A stretch of DNA of 64,000 nucleotides from Geosiphon pyriformis. Lineage: Eukaryota; Glomeromycota; Glomeromycetes; Archaeosporales; Geosiphonaceae. The translations under genes were made by a program, and so were the position numbers. The stretch lies in contig JAAOMT010000009.1 of the NCBI GenBank assembly GCA_016748015.1, positions 204,459-268,458 on the forward strand, in the 5' to 3' direction. Below are positions 33,412 through 46,563 of the stretch, in pieces. Below the pieces are notes generated by a model. That model ran no database searches. It saw nothing but the letters and a program-made list of their open reading frames with translations, and was not told the origin of the DNA. The stretch's first letter is position 1; every line of letters starts with the position of its first letter.

Positions 33412-34870
33412 TTTTTTTAATGTACTAATTTTGACTATTATAACATTCAAATCAGTTTGAGATTCAAATATAACTAAAACAAACTGAGAACAATAACCAA
33501 AATTAAGAAAACAAAGAATAAAACACATCTAATCACCAATTTAAAAAATCATATTACTAATTTTAAAAACAGTACAACCAGAAGAAAAATTGATTAACAT
33601 GGTCTTAAATTTATTATAAAGCAAAATAGTCTTATTTTAATTTACCAAAAAGAGGATTTTAATATTATTTTTATTTACCAATACTAATCAATAATTTAAA
33701 ACAGATACAGTAATATTTAACTCTTTAAAATAAACAATAACCTATTATCAAATACTAACAAGTTTTAATATAACATAAGTAATCTTATCAAACTCACTAA
33801 GTACTATCTTAATATTAACAACAAATATATCCAAAAACATATTATATAGTGTAAAAACAACAAAAAAAAAACTAGTTTTAAAAACCACCAAAAACTTGGC
33901 AATTTTAAAAGTAGTCAAATAAACAAAGCTTAAGCTCAATTAAAAAAGCAGCTTCTAAAGACTTTTAAAAAGTGAACTCTATATAAAAAAGTTTTATATT
34001 GTCTTTTAATACTGATTTTGTATTCAAAAAACCATATACAAAGTGAAAAACAGCTTTAACATAAGCTAATTTAATCTTAAAAGTTGTATCAAACACCAAA
34101 GTGAAGACTATTTACTTAGCAAATCTTTGATAATTAGTAATAATTTCTTAAGTATCACTAGTGACAACACCAAAAACCAAAAAAAAACAATAATGAATCA
34201 ATTTTTTTTTGGTCAGACCAGTTTTTAAGAACAAATAATTCAATAAGAAACTATTGCTTTGTTTTTAAAACTAGTAAAAATTTGCCAAAAAATATTATAT
34301 TTGACAATATAGTTAACAATTAATTTTGGTTCATTTTAAACAATATGCTGGATAATATATTGGAAATTTCATTCAAAATCTTATCTGAAACTACAAAAAG
34401 ATTTAATATAACAATATTAAAAGCAAGTAACTGCTTTTATTTTTTGGAATTTTTGGTTTTTTTGTCTATTTTCAAAAAAATAGTGCTAATAGTACTAAGT
34501 ATAACAGCAATGGTTAAAAAAACCAGCTTGTTAATAAGCCTATTATTAAAAACTTTTAGGTTTTTGGTAAAAGTAAAGATAACATTAAAATTTACTTAAA
34601 TGTGTTTTTTTAAGAAAATTTTGACTGGTAAAAAACCAGCCAAAAATAAAAAAGATGTTTTAGCAGTTATTTAAGACAGTTTTTTACTATTATTATTTAA
34701 AAAAAAAGCTTCTAAAATGTTTTGTTTAGTTGTTTCCACAATAAAAAAAAATTTTTTAGTTGAAACTTTATTAGATATCTTATAAAAAATATCAAGTATA
34801 GCTTTTTATTTTTTGTTCTAATCATGATTATAAAATTAAGAAAACAAAGTGTTTTTATATATTGTTACTA
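33412..34870 (-). pseudogene. LINE copy X: AT-degraded ORF1 region, cut by element C
   Basis: Read on the minus strand from about 34870 to 33412, this matches LINE copy Z (60672 to about 59220) over its whole length. Most differences are C-to-T or G-to-A, giving many stops. It covers the LINE 5' end and most of ORF1. It stops abruptly at 33411/33412, where element C's LTR ends, so C probably inserted into this LINE. The plus-strand ORF at 34345-34599 is the antisense of this region. Confidence 0.7.
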
Positions 34871-34976
34871 TTACTTAAAATAATAATTAAATATTTAAAA
34901 TTTATATATTAATTAATTTAAGAAAGTATTTAACAAAATAATAGTATAACAAATAAAACATTTTATTAGAAAAAAC

Positions 34977-34986
34977 AACTTAATAA
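34977..34986 (+). repeat. Target-site duplication of LINE Y, left copy
   Basis: AACTTAATAA here recurs directly after the poly(A) run at 41719-41728. The exact limit on the right copy is blurred by the preceding A run. Confidence 0.65.
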
Positions 34987-35119
34987 AACCTCTTCTTCAT
35001 CCCGAATTCCCAAAAAAGAGTCTAAAAGTTTTTGAAAGAAGTTTTTTATCATTCAGTACAATATCTTTAAACCATTTCTGTTTGATTACAAGATCACCAT
35101 TGGCCCAAGTGCTGCTATT

Positions 35120-36912
35120 ATGAAGAAGACTGCTAAGAATTCTGGTACTGGTAATGGTTTCAAGACAGTTTTGTCGAGAAAGAAGAGGAGGTGAGGTGTT
35201 TTGGAAGATGGTTCTGGTGGCGAAAGAGCGGTTTCTAAAGTCCAGGAGAGCCATTCATGGGGTTCAGAGATTGGGGACACTACTGAATTTGAGAGTATTG
35301 ATATGGAAAAGGAATGTCTGGTAGAGGAAACCAGCTTTGATTATGGTAAAGGTGGTGCTCTGACTGGTGGGGATCTTAATCAAACACCCACAGGCTTGAA
35401 AGTTAAAACCAAGAAGACATTGGGCAAGCCATTAAGAAAGATCAATTTCTCACAGAATAGTAATGGTGATAGTGTTCTCTCGAATGCTCCTCTTGAGCTC
35501 CTCCTTTCTTTGAAAAACTTGGTCAATGTCTCAGTCAGGAAGTCATTCGCGTTGGATATTAGCTTGAATAAGGTGGCTGACAAATCTTCTCAGGAAAAGT
35601 TTGTGGTGGTGAGAAAATTATTTTCTGGAATCAATAGCTTTGGGGGGTGTCTACCCTCTCAAAATTTTCAGAGATTATTAGAGCAACATTCACTTCCAAA
35701 TCGAGTTTAATGAAAGCTACTGATAAGGCTGCAAGTGTGAAGATCTTAGTAAACACCGATTTCAAAAAATCATCTGAGCAATCAGATTGGGCTGTGGTCA
35801 TAAAAGAAATTCCAATTGGAACATCGGCTAAGGCTGTGCGCACTGTGCTATCTGAGTTTGGAGTTATTAAGGTGATCAAGATGCAGTTAATTGGGCTGTG
35901 GCAGAAGACAGTGGTAGAATTCGAGCAACCGGATCAGACTGATTTGGTCGCAGCTAAGTGGTCTATCCTAATTGGGAAAGATGCTGTATGTGTGGCCAAG
36001 ACTGATTCAAACAAAAAGGCATGGAATGCAAGGGATTGACATAGGGCGCTGCTTTATACATTGCCAATGGGAACTAATGTTTATGATATCTGGGACTTTG
36101 TCAAATCTGTGGGTGAGAAAACTTGCATTATTGATCGTTATTCTGTTACATATGCTCGGGCCAGGTGTGCTGTTGTTTGCTTCAACTCTGCTGAGTCATT
36201 AGATGCTGCTGTGGGAACCACGCCAGTGCTTAGGAACACCAATCTCTGCTGGTCTCACCTCATTTCTACTAAATGCGCCAAGTGTGAGAAATTGGATCAC
36301 ATGTCATTGGGTTGTGCAGTTGGTAAGAAATTTTCTTCTGGTGGTTTGCTGCGTAGAGTTTTCTCGGATACAAATAAAAGCAGGCTGGCAACCATCTATG
36401 CCAAATACTTGGCTCCAGTTGCTCGTCCGGTCTCTTTTGGTGGTCTTTCTTGAGAAAAAGTTGCTTGTGGGTCTTCTTCACTCCCCCTCTCTAGTCAAAA
36501 TGTTTTGGTGGATAATGGCTCCTCTTTGGAGATGAAGCCGTCCCTACTGGTTACAATGGAAGTCAACAATAGGTTCGTCACTCTTGAGCGCAGTCTTGCC
36601 AGCCTCACGGAGCAAGTTGGTAAGCTGGCTAAGAGGTTGGATGCACTCAGGCCAATGGTTCCCCAGCCTAGCCCTAGATGTCAGCCATTGGTGACTCCTT
36701 CATCACAGGATCGAGAGGCGGATGTAGTGATGAGTGAAGACTCAGGTGTATCTACTAATGGTAGAACTGTCATGGAAGCAGTATTTTTCAATATGTCTTC
36801 AGTGTTTAAGCTGGAAGACAGCATGAAGTGTCTAATGGAAACAGTTCTGGACCTTTCAGCCAAAGTGGATAGTATTGGTGCGTGTTTGGTGTTTCTACCC
36901 CTTACTCAATGA
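35120..36912 (+). pseudogene. LINE Y ORF1 (RRM-like, zinc knuckle, coiled coil)
   Basis: ATG 35120 opens a basic N-terminus (MKKTAKN ... SRKKRR) with a TGA at 35192, then continues acidic (TTEFESIDMEKECLVEETS). A frameshift in a G run near 35645 moves to the frame that runs to 36912, with TGA at 36037 and 36451. The RRM-like fold is suggested by AVVIKEIPIGTSAKAV and KTVVEFEQPDQ; then a knuckle CAKCEKLDHMSLGC (CX2CX4HX4C, about 36276-36315) and a helical stretch with leucine heptads (FVTLERSLASLTEQVGKLAK). The role is RNA binding and RNP formation. ORF1 overlaps the start of ORF2 by about 30 bp. Confidence 0.82.
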
Positions 36913-39900
36913 GCAGTTTGGTCTGGAAAGTTGCTATGTGTAATTTTAGGGGCATGAACAATCCCGCTAAACAGAAGGATATTATTAGATGGCATAAGGA
37001 AATGAACAATTTGGTCTCTATCATTACTGAAACAAAATTAAGAAGTAAGGTTCATCCGTGGATTGCAGATAAGTTTGATGGTTTTTGAGTGTTCACTTCT
37101 GGTTTGGACTCTGGTCACTTAGGTGCAGGTGTTGCTGTTGTCATGGATGTTTCTTTGGCTCGTCATGTATACAAGGTTTCTAAGGTGCCTGGTCAGCTCC
37201 TGTTCATTAAATTACTTTTCAAGGGTAAACTTTCTGTGTTAATTCTGGGGCTTTATGCTGGTGCCTTTTTGGTGGTTCAGTTCTCTCAGGCCGGTAAAAT
37301 CAACTCTCTTATTGCGAAGGCTGTTAATGAATCTTCTTTTACTGTTCTTGGTGGTGATTTCAATAAAGATGGTTCTCGTAAGTGTGCAAGTTTTAGGAAA
37401 TGCCTTGATTTGGGTCTGGTAAATTCTTTGGTCGGAAGCCCAGCTGTAAAAATATCCACTTGGGCGAACTCTAGGGGTGTTAGAAAAACAATTGACTATG
37501 TTTTGGTTTCTTCGAATTTGGTTAATGTGATAGTACACCATGGTGTTTCAGATGTTGGTGCATATTTTGAAATGGATCATCAAGCTGTTTTTGTGTCTTT
37601 GGGCTTGGGTGGTTTGCTGGATGTGCAGTTGAACTCTCTTCACAAACAGGCGAATAGAGATTGTTGGAAGTTTGATTTTAAGGGTGCTGATGATGTGAAA
37701 TAGAACAAGTTCAAGGGTGCTATAGCAGCTAATACTGCCATGTTCTCTGATGATTTTATTGCCTCTCAGTGATTCTCAGATTTGGATGTGATATGAGATG
37801 TTGTTCGCAAGATAATGGTTTTTTCAGCTAATAAGGTGTTCAAAAAGAAATGATTTAAGGACTATGATGGTGTCTTCACTAAAGAATCATTCAAATTTCA
37901 TAAGTTAGAACTTTTGATATTGAAGCTAGTTAAAGCTTCTTGGTTGATTTGTCATGATGAATTTATTTTACTGTTAGATGTCTGGGGTTCTCTTGATGAT
38001 AATAAAGCCTTTGTGGTCAGATCTCTCTTTCTCTCCAGCTCTTCTCTTGATACTGTTCGGTCAGCTCTTTCCAAGGTCAGAAAAACTTATCACTCACTCA
38101 AAATGGTGAAGTCAAAGCACATAGAAGAATCTCAAATCAAGTTAGTAATCAATAAGAGAATGGAAAGTTTCAAGCTGAACAAGAGTCACACTATTCGGAG
38201 TGTCTTGGAGTGCCCTTTCATAAGGTTGTTTTGGACCACTTAGTTGTGGATAATGAGTTGATTTTGGAACCTGGTCCTGTGAGACTAAGCATAGATGAAA
38301 TCATGGAAGAGTGGACTAAAAAGCGTAGGGTGGTTCCCGATATCTCTGATGTGTGGCACCATCAGTATCGGCCATTGGATTACATTTTTGATGAGGCTTT
38401 TTCTGGTATAATACAGCCAATTGAGTTTTTGGAATTGTATGGCATGGTTTCTGATCTGCCTATTGGCAAGGCTGCTGGTCTTTTAGGTATTTCAAATGAG
38501 CTGTGGATGCATAGTGATAGGTCTGTTTTGGATATGCTCTTGGTGCTTCTGAATTCTTGTCTGTCTTGTGAGTCTGTGCCTGGTCCTTGGAGAGAAGCTT
38601 GGGTTTCGATAATCCCTAAGCCATACAAATGGGAAGATATCCTCACAAATACCCAACCTATAATCTTGATCAAGATGGCTCACAAGATCCTCTCTAAGAT
38701 TCTCTCTGACAGAATATCGCTGGCGTACAGTGCTCATGACATTCTTCATAAGGACAATTTTTCAGTTCTGAAGGGTACAACTACCCAAACTCCTATTTTT
38801 GCTATTGGTTCAGTTGTTAAAGATGCTTTGGAGAAAAATCGGGAGCTCTGGCTGGTGTTGCAGGACATGCGAAAGACATACGACTCTGTTGGATGGGAGC
38901 ATCTTGAGAAGTGTTTGGTCAGGATCAAAATGTGTGGCAAGTTTATTTGTTTTTTTGGTAGTATTCATAAAAATCGTATCAATTGGGTTATGACAGATTT
39001 TGGTTTAACTGATGGTTACAGTATACATGATGGGTTGAACCAAGGAGAAGTTTTTTCTCCTCTTCTTTGGCGCATATTTTATGATCCTCTTTTGTGTGAA
39101 GTCAAGTGTCAGGAGAGTGTGTGTGGGTATAGACTCAATTCTCATTTTGTCTTTAAGAGTGGTCATGCTGAATCTCAGGCTGGGTTTTCTACTTTTTTTG
39201 CTGCTGGGGCCTTTGTTGATAACACAATTTGGGTTGGCAGCAGTTAGGCTGCTACTCAACATATTCTCAATGTTGCTAGTGAATTTTTTCGAATTAATAA
39301 CATTTCAATCAATAATAACAAGACTGTGGCCATTCTTATTAATAGCAGGATCAGCAATCCATCTCTTTTTATCAGTGGTTTACCCATTTCTATAGCCAAA
39401 AAAGGTGAATCTTATCGGTATCTTGGTATCTTTCTCTTGACCAATGGTCTTTCTAAGCCTAGTTTGGCTAAGGCGCATTCAAACATTTGTTTTTTTAGTA
39501 ATTTGGTTCTGAAGAAAGCAGTTTCAGATAAGCAGTTCTTGTACTTGGTGTTAGCAGTTCTCTATCTTATAGTTAACTATAGGATGCAGTTCAGCTTTGT
39601 TTCTGTTAGTGTGTATGACAAGTGGGATGTTCTGATTTGCAAGAGTTTGAAACTTAAATCTGGTCTTCCTCTTGATTTTCCTAGTGACACAATTCACCAT
39701 TCTTCTTTTTATGGGTTGAAGTCCTTTTTACAATGTCAGTCTGAAAGCAAGATTGCTGCACTTATTAGTTTTGTGAACTTCTGCAGGGTTCTGGGTCAAT
39801 TGTTTGGTCACAGGTCTCACGACTTGCAAGTTCTGTGTTGGCACTCCATTCATCTATTGAGTTCACTGGCTCATATTCGTGTTAGTGTTTCCAATAATTT

Positions 39901-41587
39901 CTTGTCAAGTATCGTGCGCATTCTTCTTGGATGCAGATTGTCTTTAGGTAGTTCTTTGGCCAGCTTTTTTTGGTTTTGTGATGGAGTACCTATATCAGCT
40001 GTCCTGAACGAATTCTTGTTTTTTAAGTACTTGTCCTCTCTCCGGTGTTATGGTATTGCCTTTGTGGATCAGCTTCGGGATCATCATGAGGATATTTTTG
40101 ATTAGTACACCTTTAAGTGGTGGAAAAAACTGGATCCTCGTGGCCCAGTTCCTGAATGGTTTGGGCGCTCTGTTGCATTTCTCAGTAGTGCACCTCCCTC
40201 TCCTTTGGTTTTGAGTGGTGTTGGCCCTGTGAACATTCATGATTCTGATGATTTTGTGTCTGTATGTGATCGTCTTTCTTGGGTTGGCACTGATAGTTTG
40301 TCTGTATATATGGATGGGTCAGTAAAAAATTTGGGCTCGACTGGTTGTAGGGCCGGGGCTGCTGCCTTTTTTGAGGACATTAACTTGGGTTTAAGTGTCT
40401 GTATTCGGGGTTTGATGTCATCTACTTTGGCAGAGTTGCAGGCTGTAGTGTTGGCTCTGGAATGCATACCTGTGGATTGTTCTGTTCACCTGTTTTCAGA
40501 TAGCCAGACAGCCTTGGATGCTTGCAAGTTGGAGGTTAACTTGGTGTATCTTAACTTTCACAATCGGTGTTGGGTTGAGTGCTGGCATATTAAGAATATT
40601 ATACATAGAAAAAATTTGAGGGTCAGCTGGCACAAGGTTAAGAGCCACTTTGGTGTGTTGGGAAATGATTGCGCCAATAGCATTACTGATGTTGCAGCTC
40701 TCTCTGATTGGTTTCTCCCTCCTCGTGTTGCTGAACAGTTTTTGTTGGCAGATGGTGGTATTGTTTTTGGTAATTCTAGACACTTTGTTCGAGATGTTTT
40801 TTATGCTGTCTGTCAGGTGCACTGAGAGGTCGGTTCTGGTTCTGGGTTTCTAGCTGGTGTTTTGCGCTCAAATATCAATTGGCCTACCTCTTCCAGAGTT
40901 TGGCACTCTGATTTGCATATGACAACTGGTTTCACCAGCAAGCACACTGCTGATATTCGTACTTACCTTATGAAGGCTTTGCACCGTCAGCTTCCTGTGG
41001 CTGTTCGAAAGCACATTTATGATAAATGTTACTCTAGTGTTTTGTGTCTGTATTATAGTGAGGTGGAGGTATCTGATCATGTGTTTTCTTGTGTAATTGA
41101 TGATACGGCTCATTGTCAGGTTTTGGAATCCTGTATGTCTTCTTAGAAGGTGCTTTCTGGTCTCTTTCTCCCTGCTTCAGGCGTTTTACAGCTGCTGTCA
41201 ACTTGTGCTTCGGATTTCTTAGTATTTTCGACTCTTTGCAAGGGTTTTGTTTTCAAAGGATGGCTTCAGGAGGCTGTTTCTATCTTCCATGTTCCCAAAG
41301 TTGCTGGCATTAAAATTGCTGATTTTGTACACTCTATTTGTGCTGCTTTCAGGAATGACATTTGGTTGGTTCGTGCTAAGTATCGTGCATACATGGAAAA
41401 AAATGGCCTGATCTCAGTGAATGGCTCAGTTTCTGTCTCAGTTTCTGGTTTGGCTTCAAGATTCTCAAATGGTATGGTTAAGCTGCTTGGTGTTGCTGAA
41501 GCTTTTGGTGTCTGTTTTGGCTTTCACAAATCTTGCTTTTTTTTTTCAGGTATTGGTGACCTGGTTTCAGTTAATATAATTGTGTAG
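36882..41587 (+). pseudogene. LINE Y ORF2 (endonuclease, reverse transcriptase, RNase H)
   Basis: Endonuclease: FRGMNN, IITETKLR (Glu), LGLYAG, LGGDFNKDGSR, TIDYVLVS and DHQAVF, the AP-endonuclease set. RT: IGKAAGLLGISNELW, LQDMRKTYDS, NQGEVFSPLLWRIFYDPLL and FVDNTIWV (FVDD lost). RNase H: SVYMDGSVK, TLAELQAVVLALE, FSDSQTALDA and VKSHFGVLGNDCANS (last Asp changed to Asn). A Cys/His pattern at about 41020-41100 (CYSSVLC ... HVFSC) follows. Stops are TGA at 37086, 37770, 37794, 37851 and 40823 and TAG at 37701, 39245, 40103 and 41144; a frameshift lies near 38220. Target-primed reverse transcription would be its job. Confidence 0.88.
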
Positions 41588-41707
41588 TGTTGTTCTGACT
41601 GGCTCAAGTGGCTGGTCACGTGTAGAAAGTGCATGATTCATGCCTAGTTTAGATCATTTCTTTGATGTATATTTCTAGGTAGTGTTTGGACCTTGTTCAT
41701 TAAATGG

Positions 41708-41728
41708 AAAAAAAAAAAAACTTAATAA
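41708..41728 (+). repeat. LINE Y poly(A) tail and right target-site duplication
   Basis: Thirteen A (41708-41720) directly follow CATTAAATGG, then the AACTTAATAA duplication at 41719-41728 (overlapping two A). The same 3' end, CTTGTTCATTAAA, is shared with LINE Z on the other strand (near 58403). Confidence 0.7.
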
Positions 41729-44399
41729 TATATTTAAAAACCATTATTATTCATAAAATAAAAGCAAAAAAAAATAAAAAACAAAATATAATATAAATAA
41801 CCAATAAAATAGTATAAATTACTAAAGCATATAATATTAAAAATTTTAAAAATATCAAAAAAAATTCTAAAAATACTAAAAATTTTAATAATAATTTAAA
41901 AAAAAATATAGAAATTATTAGAAATTTCAAAAATTTTATATTATAAAGATTTATGTATATATAATAATAATTATAAAAACAAGTTTAATTTAATTTTTTT
42001 AAATAACTTTTATAGTTAGCAATCTAATACTTAAAATAAATAAAAATTATTGATTAAATTATTTAAATATTCAATTTTATAAGTTTATGTTTATTTTGTT
42101 GAAATTTAAATACTTTTATTAATATTAATTATATTAATTATAGTAAAATAATAATTTTTAATCATAATTATTAATAAAATATCTTTTTATTTTTATTATT
42201 TTAATTTTTTTCATATTATTATTTTTTGTTATTGTTATTTATTTTTGAATTAATTGATTAAAAAAAATACTAAAATTATAATGTTAAAAATTATTTGATA
42301 AAAAATGCCAAAAAAAAACATAAAACATAATTAAAAAACTAGAATTGTTTATTAAAAAAGTATAAATATCAAAATAAATCAATTATTACATTAAAAAAAT
42401 AAGACATTAAATATTGTGAATTATTATTTATAAATTTTGTTTATTATATAAAGAACTTAATTATTAAAATCTTTAAAAAAACTTTTAGATTGTAAAATTA
42501 TTAACTGAAGTATCAAGTTATAAAAAACCAAATAATTTAAAAAAGCACTTATAATATTTAGTAATTTTTATAAAAAATAATTTACAGAAAACAAAAATAT
42601 TATTAAACCAATTAATAAAAATAGCAAAAGCAAAATTTACAAAAATTAATTATTTAAAGTTCATAAAATTATTAAATAAACACTTTTAAAAAGATTTAAG
42701 TTTAATTATTAATTACTTTTTAATAAAATTAGTTTTTAATTTTTATGTTAACAAAAAAATTAGTTTAATCAGAAATCACAAAAACAAAATTCTATAAAGA
42801 ATTCAAATAATACATTAATTATTATTAATCTTATAATTTTACAAAAACATTAACAAAAATTTACTTAAAAATATACAAATATTTTCAAATATTTTTTTAT
42901 TTATTATAAAAAACAACAGATCTAATTTATTAATCCAGACATTAATTACAATATTTAAAATAATAATTATATCTTTATAAAAAAACCAAAAGTTGTTTTG
43001 CTTCTAAAATTATTATATTATTATATCTTAGATAATATTATTCACGTTTTTTTTTATAATAATATTAATATTTATATGTAATTAAAAAATTTTAGACTTA
43101 TTTTTTAAAGTTATTTTAAAAGTAATAAACTATTAAAAAAATTTGAAAAATACTTCAAAGAAATATTAAATAAAAAAAAATCAAAATCAAAAAAAACTTA
43201 AAGAAAATCTGATTTTAAAACTTATTATAACTTAAACTTTAACAATTTAAACTTTAAAATCAATTTAAAATTTAATAATTACAAATTCAACTATATTAAT
43301 AAATCTATTACTAATATTACCAATAACAGAAATTTTATTAATTCCAATATTATTTTTAGTATATAATTCTTTAAAAATAAAATTCTATTTTTAAAAAGAC
43401 AGTTATAATATAATATATTAATAAAAAATTTTTCTTTTGTCAATATTATATTTTTAAAGTATAATAAAAAAAATATTAATAAATTTTTATCTTAACAATA
43501 GCTAAAAAATTATACCAAAATATGTTAATACTTTTTTAATATCAAAAAATATAAAAATACTTTCTGTTACTTATTTAAATAATATAAAAAAATAATAGGT
43601 TTTTTTATTTATAACAAAAAAAATGAATATTATTTAAATTTGCAATTATATTTATCTTTATTGTTCTATTTACAATATATATTTTTTGATATTTTTATTA
43701 ATTATATTATATAAAAAACCAATTTTAAGACAATATAAATAATTAATTAAGCAAAAATAACTTATTAATTCAATTAATAATTTTTTGTTAATTTTAAACA
43801 AATACTAGTTTTATAAAATTATAAAATATTCTTAAAAAAATCCAAATTTTTTATATCTAAAATCTTAAAAAGTTTTATAATTAAAAAATAAAAAAAACTA
43901 TAATGTAATATATAAATTAGACTGTATTTTTATATTTTAATTGGTTAATAAATTATTTATTATTTAAAGCTATAAGATTTTAATATTTCTATATTCTAAT
44001 TACTTAATAAAATCTTAAATTATATATTATCTAAATTTATATAAGATATAAAATTTTTCTTTTTTTTTCTTTTTTTTTTTTATAATAATATAATATATGG
44101 TTTTCTTACTAATATTATAATTAAAACAATTAAAAAACCAATAAGCTTAATAATTTTATTAATTAAAATTTCAAAAAAACTTATTTTAATTGAATTATAA
44201 AATTAATAATAATAATAAATTAAAAAATAAAAAATAACAACTTTTATATAAATTTTTATATTAATAAACAATTTTAAAAATTTCAAAAATTAAATAAAAA
44301 AATAAACTTAAAAGCCAAATTATTTAAATATTAATATCTAAAATTATATTAATAATTAGAATTGTTTTATTAAATTTAATATTTTTTTAAAATATTAAT
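41729..44399. other. AT-rich gene-free stretch
   Basis: About 2.7 kb of extremely AT-rich sequence with no open frame of note, no recognised motif and many homopolymer runs. It looks like fully decayed repeat DNA. Confidence 0.6.
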
Positions 44400-45790
44400 T
44401 TTAATAATATTATTATCTAAGTTTTTTTAAAAACCAAAAATAATAAGTGGTAAAACTGTACTTGTAAAGCTAGTAAAAATAATAATAATAATAAGAAATC
44501 TTAATTATTAAACAAAATTTGGTAATTAAAAAATAAAACAAATATAATTATTTATTTAAAAAATAATAATTTAATTTTAAAAACAATATAACCCAAAATA
44601 AAATTTACTAATTTAATTTTAAAAATGTTTTTAAAATAATAAATTTTTAAATAAAAAAATTTTTAATATTTTTTTTTAAAAAGATTAATCAACAAATCAA
44701 AATAATATTAAAAAACATATAAAATTTAAAATACATATAACATATTATTATTAATTAGTAAATTTCAACTTAATACCAAAAATTTACTAAAAACATTCAA
44801 ACTATTTTAATATTATTTACAATAGTTTTTAAAAAAATATTATAAAAAATAAAATAATAAAAATAATATTAAACTTAAATTCTATAAAAAACTTTATAAT
44901 TTTAAATATAATAAAAATAAATAAATTAATAAGCTTAATTAGAATAATAGCAATTAAAAAAACTTTAAATACAAAATTTATACAAAAAAATTTAAATAAT
45001 ACTTATAATTTAATAAAATTATATAAAAATTAAAATATGGTTTTAATATAAATTAATTTTATTTTAATAATTTTACTAAACATTAAAATAAAAACTATTT
45101 ACTAAACAAATTTTTAAAAATTTGTAATAGTTTTTTAATATTAATAAAATCAAAAAAAATGCTTTAATTTTTATTTTAGTAATTTAATTTTTAAGATTAA
45201 ATTACTTAATTAATTAGTTAATTAAAGTTATATATGAAAATATAATTTGTTTTGTTTTTAAAACTGATATAAATTAATTAAAATTTAATAAATATATTAT
45301 TATTATTATTATTTTAATTAAAAAAAAGTTATTTTTTACAATTAAATTAAAATTAAACACTATTTTAATATAATTATAATAAAATTAATAAAACTACCAA
45401 AAAAATTAAGCTTTAAATTAAACGTATTATTTTAAAAAATATAAAAAAGAAAACTTTTTTTTAACATTTTAAAAAAGTTAATTGCTCTAAATTTTAGAAA
45501 AAAAAATTAGTTTTTTGGTTTTTTATTAAAAATTCTAAAACTTTTTATCATAATAACAATTATATTAAATCTAGTTTTAATTAATTACTTGAAAAAAATT
45601 TTGGATAAAAAAAACTTTTACTTAAAGCTAAAAATAATATTTTTATTATTTAGCAAAAACACTTTAAAAAAATGCCGTTTAACTGTTTTAACTTTCAAAA
45701 AAACTTCTCAAGTATTAGAATTATAAAAACAATAAAAACAAAAGTTGTTTTTTTTTGCTTTGATTTAATCATAATAATATAAGAAAAAAA
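44400..45790 (-). pseudogene. LINE copy V: very AT-degraded ORF1 region
   Basis: On the minus strand it can be followed against LINE Z: 'CTTTGATTTAATCATAATAAT' near 45755 corresponds to the Z 5' end near 60620, 'ACTATTTACTAAACAAATTTTT' near 45095 to Z near 59910, and 'TTAATTTTAAAAACAATATAACCC' near 44570 to Z near 59360. Nearly all C and G of Z are T and A here. Confidence 0.55.
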
Positions 45791-46350
45791 GTAATAATTA
45801 GATTAAATTAACATTTATAATGTAATTTAACTGCAAACTATTATTATATAATGTATATATTGTATATTAAATGTAAATTACATAAGAAATTACATGTATT
45901 TAGCCATTAATAAAAATGCTTAATGTTTTTTAAATTATATAGTTTAATAACAACAAACATTAAAATAATAAAAAATAATAAAATTTATTTTTTATTTTTG
46001 TATATTTAATTGTATTGATTGAGCTACACTCGTGAATGCAATTAAAAAAAATTGCATAATAAATTACTAATTATTAATTATTGATTTCAGTATAATTTTT
46101 TGATTTTTATTGATGTTTATTATGTGACTGTTAATTTAATTTGGGTTATTTTTTTGTTTTTTGGTATTTGATGATCCAACAATATTTTTTAATAATATAT
46201 CTAATTGTATAACAGATATTGAATACAGTTTATTAAAACCATTAGTATTCTGTTATTTAACCAACATTAACATTCGGTATTATTATTACGATTCACAGAA
46301 CCATTTACATTACCAACGACTTTCCAATAACTTGATTTGTGTATTATTTC
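45791..46350. other. Spacer between decayed LINE V and the BTB gene
   Basis: AT-rich sequence rising in complexity toward 46350. The small ORF at 46161-46358 overlaps the promoter region of the BTB gene and shows no domain, so it is not called. Confidence 0.5.
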
Positions 46351-46352
46351 CG

Positions 46353-46361
46353 CTATAAATA
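46353..46361 (+). promoter_or_regulatory. TATA-box-like element of the BTB gene
   Basis: CTATAAATA stands about 200 bp before the preferred ATG (46564) and about 80 bp before the first ATG (46432). Confidence 0.45.
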
Positions 46362-46563
46362 ATCTTTGTTTCACCTTTTTCCTTCTTGAGTAATTGATAT
46401 ACCGGGGCTCTGGAGAAACTAGGACTCTTTAATGATTAGTTTATTAGCCGATCAAACCCATTTTAATTGGATAAAACAATTGACCATTCACTATCTTGTA
46501 AATCTCATCAAAAAGTTTTTATTCTCTTCGTGTAAGCCAAAGAGAGAGAAATATTATCCCAAT

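Larger units (their letters stand above)
34987..41720 (+). mobile_element. LINE Y: near full-length non-LTR retrotransposon
   Basis: 6.73 kb with 5' leader, ORF1, ORF2, a 3' UTR of about 120 bp and a 13-A tail (41708-41720), bracketed by AACTTAATAA. It is clearly more GC-rich than the DNA around it, so it is a younger arrival. ORF2 has an AP-like endonuclease, RT and an RNase H. Both ORFs carry stops and one frameshift each, and the RT motif FVDD reads FVDN, so this copy cannot now move itself. The clade is not resolved; RNase H plus endonuclease fit the I/Tad-like side of LINE diversity. Confidence 0.9.

Noticed and set aside
41729-46000. Centromere or satellite DNA
   Set aside because: No regular repeat unit seen; parts can be aligned to a LINE after C-to-T/G-to-A change, so decayed transposons explain it better.
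46161-46358. 65-residue ORF upstream of the BTB gene
   Set aside because: Overlaps the TATA region, no domain and AT-driven composition.
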